Assembly: GCA_947624345.1 (NCBI GenBank)
Contig: CANQJW010000005.1
Location: 1-38,917, forward strand
Direction of reading: 5' to 3'
Length of the DNA stretch: 38,917 nt
Source of the DNA: an uncultured Clostridia bacterium
GTDB taxonomy: Bacteria; Bacillota; Clostridia; Oscillospirales; Ruminococcaceae
Position numbers and translations under genes: made by a program. The notes below the pieces were generated by a model. That model had not been told where the DNA came from, did no database searches, and saw only the letters and a program-made list of their open reading frames with translations. Within the stretch, counting starts at the first letter, position 1, and each line of letters begins with the position of its first letter. Shown piece by piece: positions 9,329-18,220 of the stretch.

Positions 9329-9967
9329 ATGGCAGATCATAAAATAAAATCCGTTTTTGATAAGGAGTTCAAAAAATACGGAAGAGTTATCGAGGGTTAT
9401 AATCTCAGCGATGTTTTAGACGCTATGGAAAACACACCGCTTCCGTCTGATGTAGCATATGTTCCGAGTGTTCCATCGCTTGAGGCTCTTAATATTAAAA
9501 AGGCTCTTATCTCTGAGGTCTACGGAGGACTGCCTTGTCAGGTAGGATATTGCAACGGCAACAACTATGCACTCAATGCACTTGAGTATCACCGTTCAAG
9601 CGAAATTAATATTGCGGCGACCGACCTTATTCTTATGCTCGGCTGGCAGCCCGATATTGAGGACGATTTTACATATGATACAAGCAAGGTAGAGATGTTT
9701 AAAGTGCCAAAGGGAGTTATGATAGAAGTCTATGCTACGACGCTGCACTATGCTCCGTGCAACGCAAATGACGGCGGTTTTAAATGCGTTGTTGTACTTC
9801 CGAAGGATACAAATACAGATCTTTCGGGAAGCGTTGATAAGTCGATAGGAGACAACAAATTGCTGTTTGCTAAAAATAAATGGCTTATCGGTCATGAGGA
9901 GTCGGGAGTTCAGCAAGACGGCGGATTTATCGGACTCAAAGGCGAGAACTTAAAACTCGGTAATTAA
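9329..9967 (+). CDS. DUF4867 family protein (cupin-like)
   Basis: Sequence recognised as DUF4867-like; SD taggagg; directly upstream of the sugar isomerase. Confidence 0.7.
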   Translation: MADHKIKSVFDKEFKKYGRVIEGYNLSDVLDAMENTPLPSDVAYVPSVPSLEALNIKKALISEVYGGLPCQVGYCNGNNYALNALEYHRSSEINIAATDLILMLGWQPDIEDDFTYDTSKVEMFKVPKGVMIEVYATTLHYAPCNANDGGFKCVVVLPKDTNTDLSGSVDKSIGDNKLLFAKNKWLIGHEESGVQQDGGFIGLKGENLKLGN

Positions 9968-10022
9968 TTTCAGTTGAAAAAGCATTGTGCTTTATAATAT
10001 TACTAAATATGGAGGAATAATA

Positions 10023-11504
10023 ATGTTTGACAATATGCCAAAAGTAAAAATCGGAATTGTAGCGGTTTCAAGAGACTGCTTTCCTGAGAGCCTATCTGTT
10101 TCGAGGAGAGAAGCATTAGTTAAGGCTTACAAGGAAAAATACGGTGCAGATGATATTTATGAGTGTCCTATCTGTATTGTTGAAAGCGAAATTCATATGG
10201 TTCAGGCTCTTGAGGACATAAAGAAAAACGGATGTAACGCTCTTTGCGTTTATCTTGGAAACTTTGGTCCTGAGATTTCTGAAACATTGCTTGCAAAGCA
10301 CTTTGACGGACCATCAATGTTCGTAGCGGCAGCTGAGGAGCGCGGCGACAACCTTTGTCAAGGCAGAGGCGACGCTTACTGCGGAATGCTCAATGCAAGC
10401 TATAATCTGAGACTAAGAAACATCAAAGCATACATACCCGAATATCCTGTAGGAACAGCAGAAGAATGTGCTGATATGATAAACGAGTTTGTTCCTGTTG
10501 CAAGGGCAATTGTAGGACTTAAAGATTTGAAAATCATTTCATTCGGACCTCGTCCGCTTAACTTTATGGCGTGTAACGCTCCTATAAAGCCTTTATTTGA
10601 TTTGGGCGTTGAAATAGAGGAAAACTCAGAGCTTGATTTGTTTGAGGCTTTCAAGATGCATGACGGCGACCCAAGAATTCCCGATATCGTTAAGGACATG
10701 GAGGCAGAGCTTGGAGAGGGCAACAATAAGCCTGAGATTCTTCCAAAGCTTGCACAATATGAGCTTACTCTGTTAGACTGGATCGAAGCGCACAAGGGCT
10801 ACAGAAAGTACGTTGCAATAGCAGGAAAATGCTGGCCTGCATTCCAGACGCAGTTTGGATTTGTTCCGTGCTATGTAAACAGCCGTCTTACTTCAAGGGG
10901 TATCCCTGTTTCCTGCGAGGTTGATATTTACGGTGCGCTCAGCGAGTTTATCGGAACCTGCATTAGCGATGATATAGTTACACTTCTTGATATTAATAAC
11001 ACTGTTCCTTATGATTTATATGATGAAGATATCAAGGGCAAGCACGACTATACAACAAAGGATATATTTATGGGCTTCCACTGCGGAAATACAAGCTCAA
11101 AGAAGCTCACAAGCTGTTCTATGAAATATCAGATGATCATGGCAAGAAGCCTTCCTGAGGAGGTTACTCAGGGTACTCTTGAGGGAGACATTATCCCAGG
11201 CGATATTACCTTCTTCAGACTTCAAAGCACCTCCGACGGAAAGCTGCGTTCATACATAGCTCAGGGAGAGGTTCTTCCTGTTGCAACCCGTTCATTCGGA
11301 GCGATAGGTATATTTGCTATTCCTGAGATGGGACGTTTCTATCGCCATGTTCTGATCGAGGGCAACTTCCCTCACCACGGAGCTGTTGCATTCGGTCACT
11401 TTGGAAAGGCTATTTTCAGCGTGTTCAGATACTTAGGTGTTGAGGATATTGGCTTCAACCAGCCTAAGGGAATGCTCTATAAGAGCGAGAATCCGTTTAA
11501 ATAA
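10023..11504 (+). CDS. L-fucose/L-arabinose isomerase family protein
   Basis: FucI/AraA-like fold motifs (KVKIGIVAVSRD, CVYLGNFGPE, ALSEFIGTCISDDIVTLLDINN, GFHCGNT). ATG at 10023 with SD ggagg; the ORF track begins upstream at 9987. Confidence 0.85.
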   Translation: MFDNMPKVKIGIVAVSRDCFPESLSVSRREALVKAYKEKYGADDIYECPICIVESEIHMVQALEDIKKNGCNALCVYLGNFGPEISETLLAKHFDGPSMFVAAAEERGDNLCQGRGDAYCGMLNASYNLRLRNIKAYIPEYPVGTAEECADMINEFVPVARAIVGLKDLKIISFGPRPLNFMACNAPIKPLFDLGVEIEENSELDLFEAFKMHDGDPRIPDIVKDMEAELGEGNNKPEILPKLAQYELTLLDWIEAHKGYRKYVAIAGKCWPAFQTQFGFVPCYVNSRLTSRGIPVSCEVDIYGALSEFIGTCISDDIVTLLDINNTVPYDLYDEDIKGKHDYTTKDIFMGFHCGNTSSKKLTSCSMKYQMIMARSLPEEVTQGTLEGDIIPGDITFFRLQSTSDGKLRSYIAQGEVLPVATRSFGAIGIFAIPEMGRFYRHVLIEGNFPHHGAVAFGHFGKAIFSVFRYLGVEDIGFNQPKGMLYKSENPFK

Positions 11505-11572
11505 TCTAAACAATATTAAATCAGGGACAGTTCTTTTGAACAAGCCTGATAAGGGAGTAATTATGAATAATA

Positions 11573-11602
11573 CGGTGCAGCGTCAGAAATGGTGCTGCAC
11601 CG
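11573..11602 (+). terminator. Hairpin downstream of the isomerase gene
   Basis: CGGTGCAGC...GCTGCACCG followed by CATTTTATT. Confidence 0.6.
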
Positions 11603-11695
11603 CATTTTATTGCACATATTGCACATATATTTTATTACGGGGTTTTTGAGAGGCTTGTGGCGATACAAAAACTATGCTCACTGTTTTTACAGATG

Positions 11696-11727
11696 AAAAA
11701 AGCGTCCAAGCTTTTACACTTGAACGC
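11696..11727 (-). terminator. Terminator of the truncated toxin-antitoxin locus
   Basis: Minus strand GCGTTCAAG-TGTAAAAG-CTTGGACGC-TTTTTT. Confidence 0.75.
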
Positions 11728-11772
11728 TGTGATTGAATCTTTTATGTGGGTTAACAATGGGAATTTTTATTT

Positions 11773-11835
11773 TCATCTCTCCGTTTCCTCGATTTGCTCG
11801 ATTGCCTGTGCTGTCAGTTTCACCTCATACCGCAT
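11773..11835 (-). pseudogene. Truncated RelE/ParE-type toxin (20 codons left)
   Basis: Minus strand, 2 nt after the antitoxin stop: ATGCGGTATGAGGTGAAACTGACAGCACAGGCAATCGAGCAAATCGAGGAAACGGAGAGATGA = MRYEVKLTAQAIEQIEETER*. Matches only the N-terminus of RelE/ParE toxins. Confidence 0.7.
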
Positions 11836-11837
11836 AC

Positions 11838-12131
11838 TCAAATCTCCTCACGGATTTTGGAAAAGGCTTCGTCCACGGACAGTCCCTCGCCGGATTTCGC
11901 CTGATTATATCCTTTTTCCATCATGGCGTTAAATTGTTCATCATTGTCTCTTGTGGGCATTTTCGGGACGGTAATAGGATACGGAACGCCACCCGTCATA
12001 ATGATTTGCCGGTACAAGGTATCAATCAGAACAGAAACAGGAAGTCCGATTCTTTCCAAAACCGCCTCAGCCTGCCGTTTGATTTCCGGCTGAATACGAG
12101 CTGTTACATTTGCGCTTTTTATCGCCATCAT
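11838..12131 (-). CDS. RelB/DinJ family antitoxin
   Basis: MMAIKSANVTARIQPEIKRQAEAVLERIGLPVSVLIDTLYRQIIMTGGVPYPITVP is typical RelB/DinJ RHH. Start moved to the internal Met. Confidence 0.88.
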   Translation of the reverse strand: MMAIKSANVTARIQPEIKRQAEAVLERIGLPVSVLIDTLYRQIIMTGGVPYPITVPKMPTRDNDEQFNAMMEKGYNQAKSGEGLSVDEAFSKIREEI

Positions 12132-12153
12132 AAGCACCTGCCTTTTTGTTTTA

Positions 12154-12190
12154 ATTATATCATATTGTATGGCGAATTGCAATACAATAT
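12154..12190 (-). promoter_or_regulatory. Antitoxin promoter with overlapping dyad operator
   Basis: Minus strand TTGCAA-N17-TATAAT overlapping the inverted repeat ATATTGTAT-N11-ATACAATAT (12162-12190). Confidence 0.65.
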
Positions 12191-12365
12191 TCAAGTTTTT
12201 CAACCTGCGTGGTAAAAAGGTTTTCCTTTTACGAAAATGCGATTTTGAATTTGGGCATAAAGAAAGACAACATAAAAGCATTTCTGTTTTCTGTGCTTTC
12301 TTGCGCTTTGCAAATGCCCTTTCGTTTGTATTTTTGATTGCTGCTTTTTAATTACTGCTCTAAGC

Positions 12366-12391
12366 GGCGTTAGTTTTTGAGACGCCCTTTT
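12366..12391 (+). terminator. Terminator-like hairpin with no obvious upstream gene
   Basis: GGCGT-tagtttttgag-ACGCC-CTTTTT. Confidence 0.5.
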
Positions 12392-12596
12392 TAAAACTTA
12401 AAATTTGTAATTTTATTATGGAAATATAATCAATTATGTTATTTTTTAATTAATATACTGGTTAAAAAAATCAGTATATTTAAAGCTGAAATTGAAGTAT
12501 AATAATATTAGATAAATGTCGAAATTAAATTAGTTTTGTCAGAAAAAGTAAAGATATGATTATATGTATTAAAGGCTTATAAAGGGTTAGGAGAAT

Positions 12597-13679
12597 ATGA
12601 AAAGAATTTTAAAAGAAATAAATTTTAAATTATTATCGTGCGTGTTTGCAGGGTTCTTGTTGTTTGTTTTGCTTTGTCTTTCAATTTTTTCAGCTTTATT
12701 AACAAGTAAAACAGAGCAGTTACCGATTGCTAAAAAAGCAAGTGCAGACAGCGTCAATATATCAAGTGAACAAGAATTAGACATAAATAGCTTTATAAAT
12801 TCAGAGATTGAATTGTCTTTGAAATCAACTGAAAAGGGATTTAAGCTGGAATATACTGCTCTTCCAAACGGCACGGAATATGAAATCTACAGGAAAGTCG
12901 ACGGGGAAAAGGACTTTACTGTTATTGAAACGACTCAGAAGAATAAATTCACAGACAGCACAGTTATAACAGGTAAAATCTACAGTTATAAGGTAAGAGC
13001 AGTTTTAAAGCAAAAGGAAGGCGTGATCACAACAGAGTTTTCAAACAGGATAAAGAGAAAGTATGTCTGGTTTGATAAAAGTAAAAAGATGGTTGCACTC
13101 ACCTTTGATGACGGACCCGGAAAGTATACAAAGGCGATTTTGAAATGCCTGGATAAATATGATGCCCACGCTACATTCTTTGTTGTGGGAAGCGAGATAA
13201 ACAAATATAAATCATCTGTAAAAAAGGCGGACTTAATAGGATGTGAAATCGGAAGTCACACATATGATCATTGTGATCTGACAGGCTTGTCCAAAAAAGG
13301 AATTAAAAATCAGATCAAAAAAACAGACAAGCGTCTTGAAGCAATTATAGGGCATAAAGCTACTCTTATTCGTCCGCCATATGGTTATGTTAATTCATAT
13401 GTTAAACAAGTTGTCAAAAAGCCGATAATTACTTGGAATGTCGATACCCGTGACTGGGCAACATTAAGTGCTTCTAAGACATACAAGGCTGTTATGGAAG
13501 AAGTCAGTGACGGCGATATAATCCTTATGCACGATATACACAAGTCAACTAAAAATGCTGTTTTAAAGATAATACCTGCTCTTAAGAAAAAGGGTTATCA
13601 GATAGTGACGGTTCCCGAGCTTGCCGGATATAAAGGCAAAAAGCTAAAAAGCGGTAAGGTTTATACAGAAATAGATTGA
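12597..13679 (+). CDS. Membrane-anchored polysaccharide deacetylase (CE4/NodB) with N-terminal Fn3-like domain
   Basis: ALTFDDGPGKYT, SHTYDH, RPPYGY, WNVDTRDW, ILMHD motifs. Confidence 0.92.
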   Translation: MKRILKEINFKLLSCVFAGFLLFVLLCLSIFSALLTSKTEQLPIAKKASADSVNISSEQELDINSFINSEIELSLKSTEKGFKLEYTALPNGTEYEIYRKVDGEKDFTVIETTQKNKFTDSTVITGKIYSYKVRAVLKQKEGVITTEFSNRIKRKYVWFDKSKKMVALTFDDGPGKYTKAILKCLDKYDAHATFFVVGSEINKYKSSVKKADLIGCEIGSHTYDHCDLTGLSKKGIKNQIKKTDKRLEAIIGHKATLIRPPYGYVNSYVKQVVKKPIITWNVDTRDWATLSASKTYKAVMEEVSDGDIILMHDIHKSTKNAVLKIIPALKKKGYQIVTVPELAGYKGKKLKSGKVYTEID

Positions 13680-13702
13680 TGATTTATCATAAGCATAAAA
13701 CG

Positions 13703-13731
13703 ACCTGATAACAGATTTTCTGCTATCAGGT
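13703..13731. terminator. Bidirectional terminator between convergent genes
   Basis: ACCTGATA-acagattttctgc-TATCAGGT. Confidence 0.65.
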
Positions 13732-13740
13732 TGTTAGTTT

Positions 13741-14430
13741 TTATCTTTTTGTGAAAATCAAAAACAGGGATATAAGTATTATGTCGCAAAACCAAATGCT
13801 ATGATGACCGATGGCTTTTGAGAGAATGGCACCTATGCAAGCCCCCAGAATAAAGAACAGGATTATACCTATATATTTGAAAAAGCTGATAAGCGCTTGC
13901 CTGTCCTTGTGGTGAGTATATTTGAAAAGGCTTTCAAAACAGCTGCGAAGATTACCTGTGCACATTGTAGAGGCATATGGTATTCCGTCAATTTTTCGAA
14001 AGCTGTTTACCTGTATTGAGCATAATAGCGATATTGTGACATTCACTATTCCGTGCGGAACGCTGAGCGGCAAAAAGCCCACAATAAAAAGCAGTAGTAT
14101 TTCAATAAGTATAATAAAATGCTCCCACTGCAAAAAGCCTATTTTAATGAAGCGGGTTTTGATGATTTCTGTTACATACACTCCCAAGGCAAATGCCAGA
14201 ATAGGTATAAGATAGTAGCTTGCCTGATAAAAGGCTCCTTTTGCTAGGTTTACAGCAAGCAGGACTACGTTGCCTGTCTGAGCGTTTGCGAACACTCCGC
14301 CCCTCAGAATATATGTATGAGCGTCTAAAAATCCGCCGACTATGGCTAACAGACCTCCTGTTATGAACATATCGGCGGGTGAAATCTTTTTTATGTTTTC
14401 CTTCGCCGGTTTTATTGTTTTTTCTTTCAT
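13741..14430 (-). CDS. DUF1275 (YoaK-like) membrane protein
   Basis: GGFLDAHTYILRGGVFANAQTGNVVLLAVNLAKG motif, six hydrophobic segments. Confidence 0.85.
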   Translation of the reverse strand: MKEKTIKPAKENIKKISPADMFITGGLLAIVGGFLDAHTYILRGGVFANAQTGNVVLLAVNLAKGAFYQASYYLIPILAFALGVYVTEIIKTRFIKIGFLQWEHFIILIEILLLFIVGFLPLSVPHGIVNVTISLLCSIQVNSFRKIDGIPYASTMCTGNLRSCFESLFKYTHHKDRQALISFFKYIGIILFFILGACIGAILSKAIGHHSIWFCDIILISLFLIFTKR

Positions 14431-14537
14431 AGATAGCTCACAATCCCTTTCAATAGGTAAATGAATTTTATATCAAAATACTTTTAAAAATATAATTTTC
14501 AAGAAATATTTTATTCTCTCAGGTTAAAATAATAAAT

Positions 14538-16097
14538 ATGAAAAGCTTAAGAGTAAGTAAAAAATCTAGAGTTTTTATAAAACGGATTTATCTGCCCTGT
14601 ATATCAGCGATAATTATGGGGCTTTTACAAACCTGCTTTGATGTCCCTTTGCTTTGCTTTGTCGGACTTGTTCCGCTGTGTATAAGCGTAATCAACGAGC
14701 ATAGCTTTTCGGTTTATATCAAGAAATTCTTGGCCTTTGCATTTTTGTATAACATAATCAATTTCAGTTTTTTAATAAGAATAGTTGATTTGGTAAGTCT
14801 TCCTAAGGTTGTCGGAATAGCTCTATCCATTCTGGCAATTATTATGATGTCAGCATTTGCGTCAGCAGTTTTAGTTTTGGTAATGTCGGTGTTTCAGAAA
14901 ATCACAAAGGGAAGAATTATAGATTCGTTTATCTTTGCCTTTTTGTTTGTGTTCGGTGAGTATGTAATGGAAATACTCCCCCTTGTTTCATTTCCGTGGT
15001 CAAGGATAGAGCTTTCCTGTATCAGCTTTACGCCTTTTATGCAGACTGCTTCCCTTTTTGGGGGAAGATTTACAGGAGTTATAATAGTTACTATTAACGC
15101 ACTGATCGCCGTAGGGATAAAGTCATATGCGCTGAATAAAAAGACTGTTAGCTCCTTTGTTTCTGCGCTTCTTATTTATCTGGCGGTTTTCTGTTTTGGA
15201 ATGATAAAGATGAATTTTGAAATAAAGACAGAAAATCAAGCCTCAGGGAAAAATATAAATGTCTTTATTGCACAGGGTTCAATTATGGGTTCTGAAAAGT
15301 GGGATATATCTAAAAGCAAGGTTTTTTTGGAATATGATGAAATCTTGAAAAGCGTTGATTTAAACAAGATTGATTTAGTGGTTATGCCGGAAACTGCCCT
15401 TTGTGAGAATATAAATGAAAGCGCTGTTACACCACATCTCAAAAGTATTTCCAAAAGCACCAACACGGTAATCGCAACCGGTAGTTTTTATTATGACAGG
15501 GAAAGTGATAAGAAATATAACACTCTTTCATATATTAGTCCCGATTCGATTGATGTTTCGTCCTATTATAAACAGCGGCTTGTGCCTTTTGGAGAATATG
15601 TTCCGTTCGGAAAGCTGTTGTCAGACAGAAAAAGCCTTTCTAAAGGCGAGGATAATTTTGCGATAAATACATCTCTTGGGAAAATGGCGTCTGTGGTTTG
15701 TATAGAATCAATTTATCCGTCAATCGCCAGAAAGCAGGTTAAAGACGGCGGTATGATAATTCTGGTTTCGTCAAATGATTCGTGGTTTGAAAACACGGCC
15801 GCAAGAGAACAACATTTTAGACATTCAAGGCTGAGAGCAATTGAAAACGGAAGATATGTATTAAGAGCCGCAAATTGCGGAATTTCTGCCGTGATAACGC
15901 CATATGGCGAGATAGATGATATAATAACAAACAGCAAAAGCGGCAAAATTATATCAAATGCGAGCCTTAATTCAAAGCGTACTCTATACACGATGACTGG
16001 CGAGCTTTTTTGGCTAGTATCACTAGGTATAATAATATTCGGATTAAATAAGATGATAAAACAAAGATATGATTTTAAATTTCTCAACAAGGTTTAA
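14538..16097 (+). CDS. lnt: Apolipoprotein N-acyltransferase
   Basis: N-terminal TM region plus CN-hydrolase domain with Glu-Lys-Cys triad contexts VVMPETALCEN, YYKQRLVPFGEYVPFG, VVCIESIYP. Confidence 0.88.
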   Translation: MKSLRVSKKSRVFIKRIYLPCISAIIMGLLQTCFDVPLLCFVGLVPLCISVINEHSFSVYIKKFLAFAFLYNIINFSFLIRIVDLVSLPKVVGIALSILAIIMMSAFASAVLVLVMSVFQKITKGRIIDSFIFAFLFVFGEYVMEILPLVSFPWSRIELSCISFTPFMQTASLFGGRFTGVIIVTINALIAVGIKSYALNKKTVSSFVSALLIYLAVFCFGMIKMNFEIKTENQASGKNINVFIAQGSIMGSEKWDISKSKVFLEYDEILKSVDLNKIDLVVMPETALCENINESAVTPHLKSISKSTNTVIATGSFYYDRESDKKYNTLSYISPDSIDVSSYYKQRLVPFGEYVPFGKLLSDRKSLSKGEDNFAINTSLGKMASVVCIESIYPSIARKQVKDGGMIILVSSNDSWFENTAAREQHFRHSRLRAIENGRYVLRAANCGISAVITPYGEIDDIITNSKSGKIISNASLNSKRTLYTMTGELFWLVSLGIIIFGLNKMIKQRYDFKFLNKV

Positions 16098-16332
16098 AAT
16101 CGCTTTTGCAAAATAAATAATATCACAGAAAGCTGAAAAAATCTATATTCTTGTATAATATTTAAAAGAATGTGCAATAATATCAACAAGTTCCTAAAAG
16201 GGATTTAAATAAATGGCGTTGCAATTGGGGCAATGCAAAATCAGGCGAAGATCTGGAATTTTCAAATTCTTTAATATTTTAATGTAAGCAGATTTTCAGA
16301 TTTTTCGTTTTAATAAGAAAGGCGGTCACATA

Positions 16333-16656
16333 ATGAAAAGGTTTATTGCAATGAGCTTGAGTCTTGTAGTTTGTGCTATGATGTTTGCAGGATGCGGTGA
16401 CAATAAGAATAACGACGGAAAAGCATCAAGCAATGACACAACGTCGTCAATGGAAGATGAAACAGAAAGAACGACTACAACAGAAAGAAAAACAGACGAC
16501 ACTGACACTTCAAAAGAAGATGACATGGACAAAGACGCTAATGATGCAAGAGATGACATTTCCAAGGATACTGATGATATAGGCGATGACATTAAAGACG
16601 GCGTTGATGACGCAATGGACGGTGCTTCAGACGCAGTTTCTGATGTTGTAAGATAA
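16333..16656 (+). CDS. Small acidic, Asp/Thr-rich lipoprotein
   Basis: Lipobox MFAGCG after a signal peptide; repetitive DDISKDTDDIGDDIKDGVDDAMDGASDAVSD. Confidence 0.75.
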   Translation: MKRFIAMSLSLVVCAMMFAGCGDNKNNDGKASSNDTTSSMEDETERTTTTERKTDDTDTSKEDDMDKDANDARDDISKDTDDIGDDIKDGVDDAMDGASDAVSDVVR

Positions 16657-16692
16657 GACATATCATAAATCATTACAAACTCAATACCCTTG

Positions 16693-16739
16693 ATTCGCAG
16701 CTTTAGTGGGGTTACTCATTAAAGACTGCGAATTTTTTT
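16693..16739 (+). terminator. Intrinsic terminator
   Basis: ATTCGCAGCTTTA...TAAAGACTGCGAAT followed by TTTTTTT. Confidence 0.85.
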
Positions 16740-16809
16740 ATAAAAGGGCTTGAAATTTGAATTTTTATGTGTTATACTAAATGCACTGATTTTTTTGGAG
16801 GAGTAAAAA

Positions 16810-17064
16810 ATGGTTGGAAAAATTGAAATCATTAGCGGTATTTTACTGTTAATCTCGAGTATATTGATTATTCTTGTAGTTTTGGTACAAGAGGGTAAGG
16901 ATCAGGGAATGACATCTGCAATCGGCGGAGGTCAGAACGATTCATTCTATTCGGGCAATATAGGAAATACCCGTGATGCAAAGCTTTCAAAGCTTACAAA
17001 GGTTTGTACTGTTATCTTTTTTATAGTAACGATCGTTGTTGACTTTATTGCATATCGTTATTAA
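16810..17064 (+). CDS. secG: Preprotein translocase subunit SecG
   Basis: Two TM segments, VVLVQEGKDQGMTSAIGGGQNDSFYSGN motif. Confidence 0.93.
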   Translation: MVGKIEIISGILLLISSILIILVVLVQEGKDQGMTSAIGGGQNDSFYSGNIGNTRDAKLSKLTKVCTVIFFIVTIVVDFIAYRY

Positions 17065-17077
17065 CAGTAAAAATTCA

Positions 17078-17106
17078 CCCTGCGTAATCTCACGCGGGGC
17101 TTTTTT
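17078..17106 (+). terminator. secG terminator
   Basis: CCCTGCGT-aatctc-ACGCGGGG-cTTTTTT. Confidence 0.85.
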
Positions 17107-17140
17107 GTAATTAAGAGAAATCATAAAAGCATAAATCAAA

Positions 17141-17170
17141 GTGTTCAGAAAAATGTTCCTGAACGCTTTT
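17141..17170. terminator. Hairpin between secG and the convergent SH3 gene
   Basis: GTGTTCAG-aaaaatgttc-CTGAACGC-TTTT. Confidence 0.55.
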
Positions 17171-17215
17171 GTCGTATCTATTATTTATTGTTACTTGTAT
17201 TTATTTTACTTATAT

Positions 17216-17872
17216 TTAGTTGTTATAGTACCCTCCATTATTGTTATCATTGTTAAAATTATTATTCTGGTTCCACTCGGCATAGCTTGTGTAAGTTTGC
17301 GATGTATCTGCATATGAATTATATCCGCTGGTGGTTGTCGTTTCCGGAAGCTTTCCGGAGATATATCCACTATACACATATGCATCATTCGAGCCGTTGA
17401 ATGAGATTCTGTACCAGCCGTTTTTGTTTTCATAAACTGTAACTTCCGATCCGGTATGAAGCTCACCTATCTGGCTGTAGCTTGAACCTGGACCTGAACG
17501 GACGTTTACATCTGATATCACGCTCATTACAGTTCCGCCCTGATCGCTGTAGTTATCGCTGTCAGAATCAAAGTCATTATCATAATTGTTGTCATAAATA
17601 TTGTTTTGTGAAGAATTATTGCTCTCAGTTTTAAGAGTGACAGGCTTGGTGGTGGTGCCGGTGTGAATACCGAGATTTGTATCGGCTACCAGCATACTGC
17701 TTGCAGAGCTTTCACTGCTCGGCAGAATGGCTTTTGTGAATATTATAATCAAAATGATCATCAGAATAAACATACCAACAAAAATAGCTAAACCTATAAG
17801 ATTATTTTTAGAATTATTATTTTTTAAAGTTTTGTTATTTTTGCCTGAGTTATTTTTTTTACTGTCCTGCAT
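17216..17872 (-). CDS. Membrane-anchored SH3b-domain protein with Asn/Tyr-rich C-terminus
   Basis: N-terminal TM helix; VNVRSGPGSSYSQIGELHTGSEVTVYENKNGWYRISFNGSNDAYVYSGYIS bacterial SH3 domain; NQNNNFNNDNNNGGYYNN tail. Confidence 0.85.
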   Translation of the reverse strand: MQDSKKNNSGKNNKTLKNNNSKNNLIGLAIFVGMFILMIILIIIFTKAILPSSESSASSMLVADTNLGIHTGTTTKPVTLKTESNNSSQNNIYDNNYDNDFDSDSDNYSDQGGTVMSVISDVNVRSGPGSSYSQIGELHTGSEVTVYENKNGWYRISFNGSNDAYVYSGYISGKLPETTTTSGYNSYADTSQTYTSYAEWNQNNNFNNDNNNGGYYNN

Positions 17873-18130
17873 AAAAATCGCACTCCTATAATTTTGTTCC
17901 GGGCTTATTTATTATATTTAGCTTTTTTAATAATAAAATTCACTGGTACAATATAATGCATTATAAATGAATTGTACCATAAAAGGGGATAAAAGTCAAA
18001 TCGAAATAACAGATTATCTCACCGCTTCTTAAAAGGGTATATAAGAAGTATATTCGTATTTAACAGCGGATATGAATAATTTGAATATAAATCCTGCAAA
18101 AACAGTGTTAATTATTTAACAATTAGCCTA

Positions 18131-18159
18131 TTGACAATGGTTATAATTATTAGTATAAT
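18131..18159 (+). promoter_or_regulatory. Consensus sigma70-type promoter for pckG
   Basis: TTGACA-N17-TATAAT. Confidence 0.85.
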
Positions 18160-18220
18160 GGTATTCGTGGAAAGTTGGATTTTTTCAACTGGAATACCTA
18201 TTTATGAGAGGAGTCAAACT

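Noticed and set aside
11657-12215. Plus-strand ORFs 11657..11932 and 11733..12215
   Set aside because: They are antisense to the RelB/DinJ antitoxin and have no recognisable domains.
12169-12351. 60-aa plus ORF MANCNTIFKFF...
   Set aside because: Starts inside the antitoxin promoter/operator, no SD, low-complexity composition.
16326-16673. 115-aa Ser-rich minus ORF
   Set aside because: Mirror of the Asp/Thr-rich lipoprotein gene; the plus strand has a signal peptide, lipobox and terminator.
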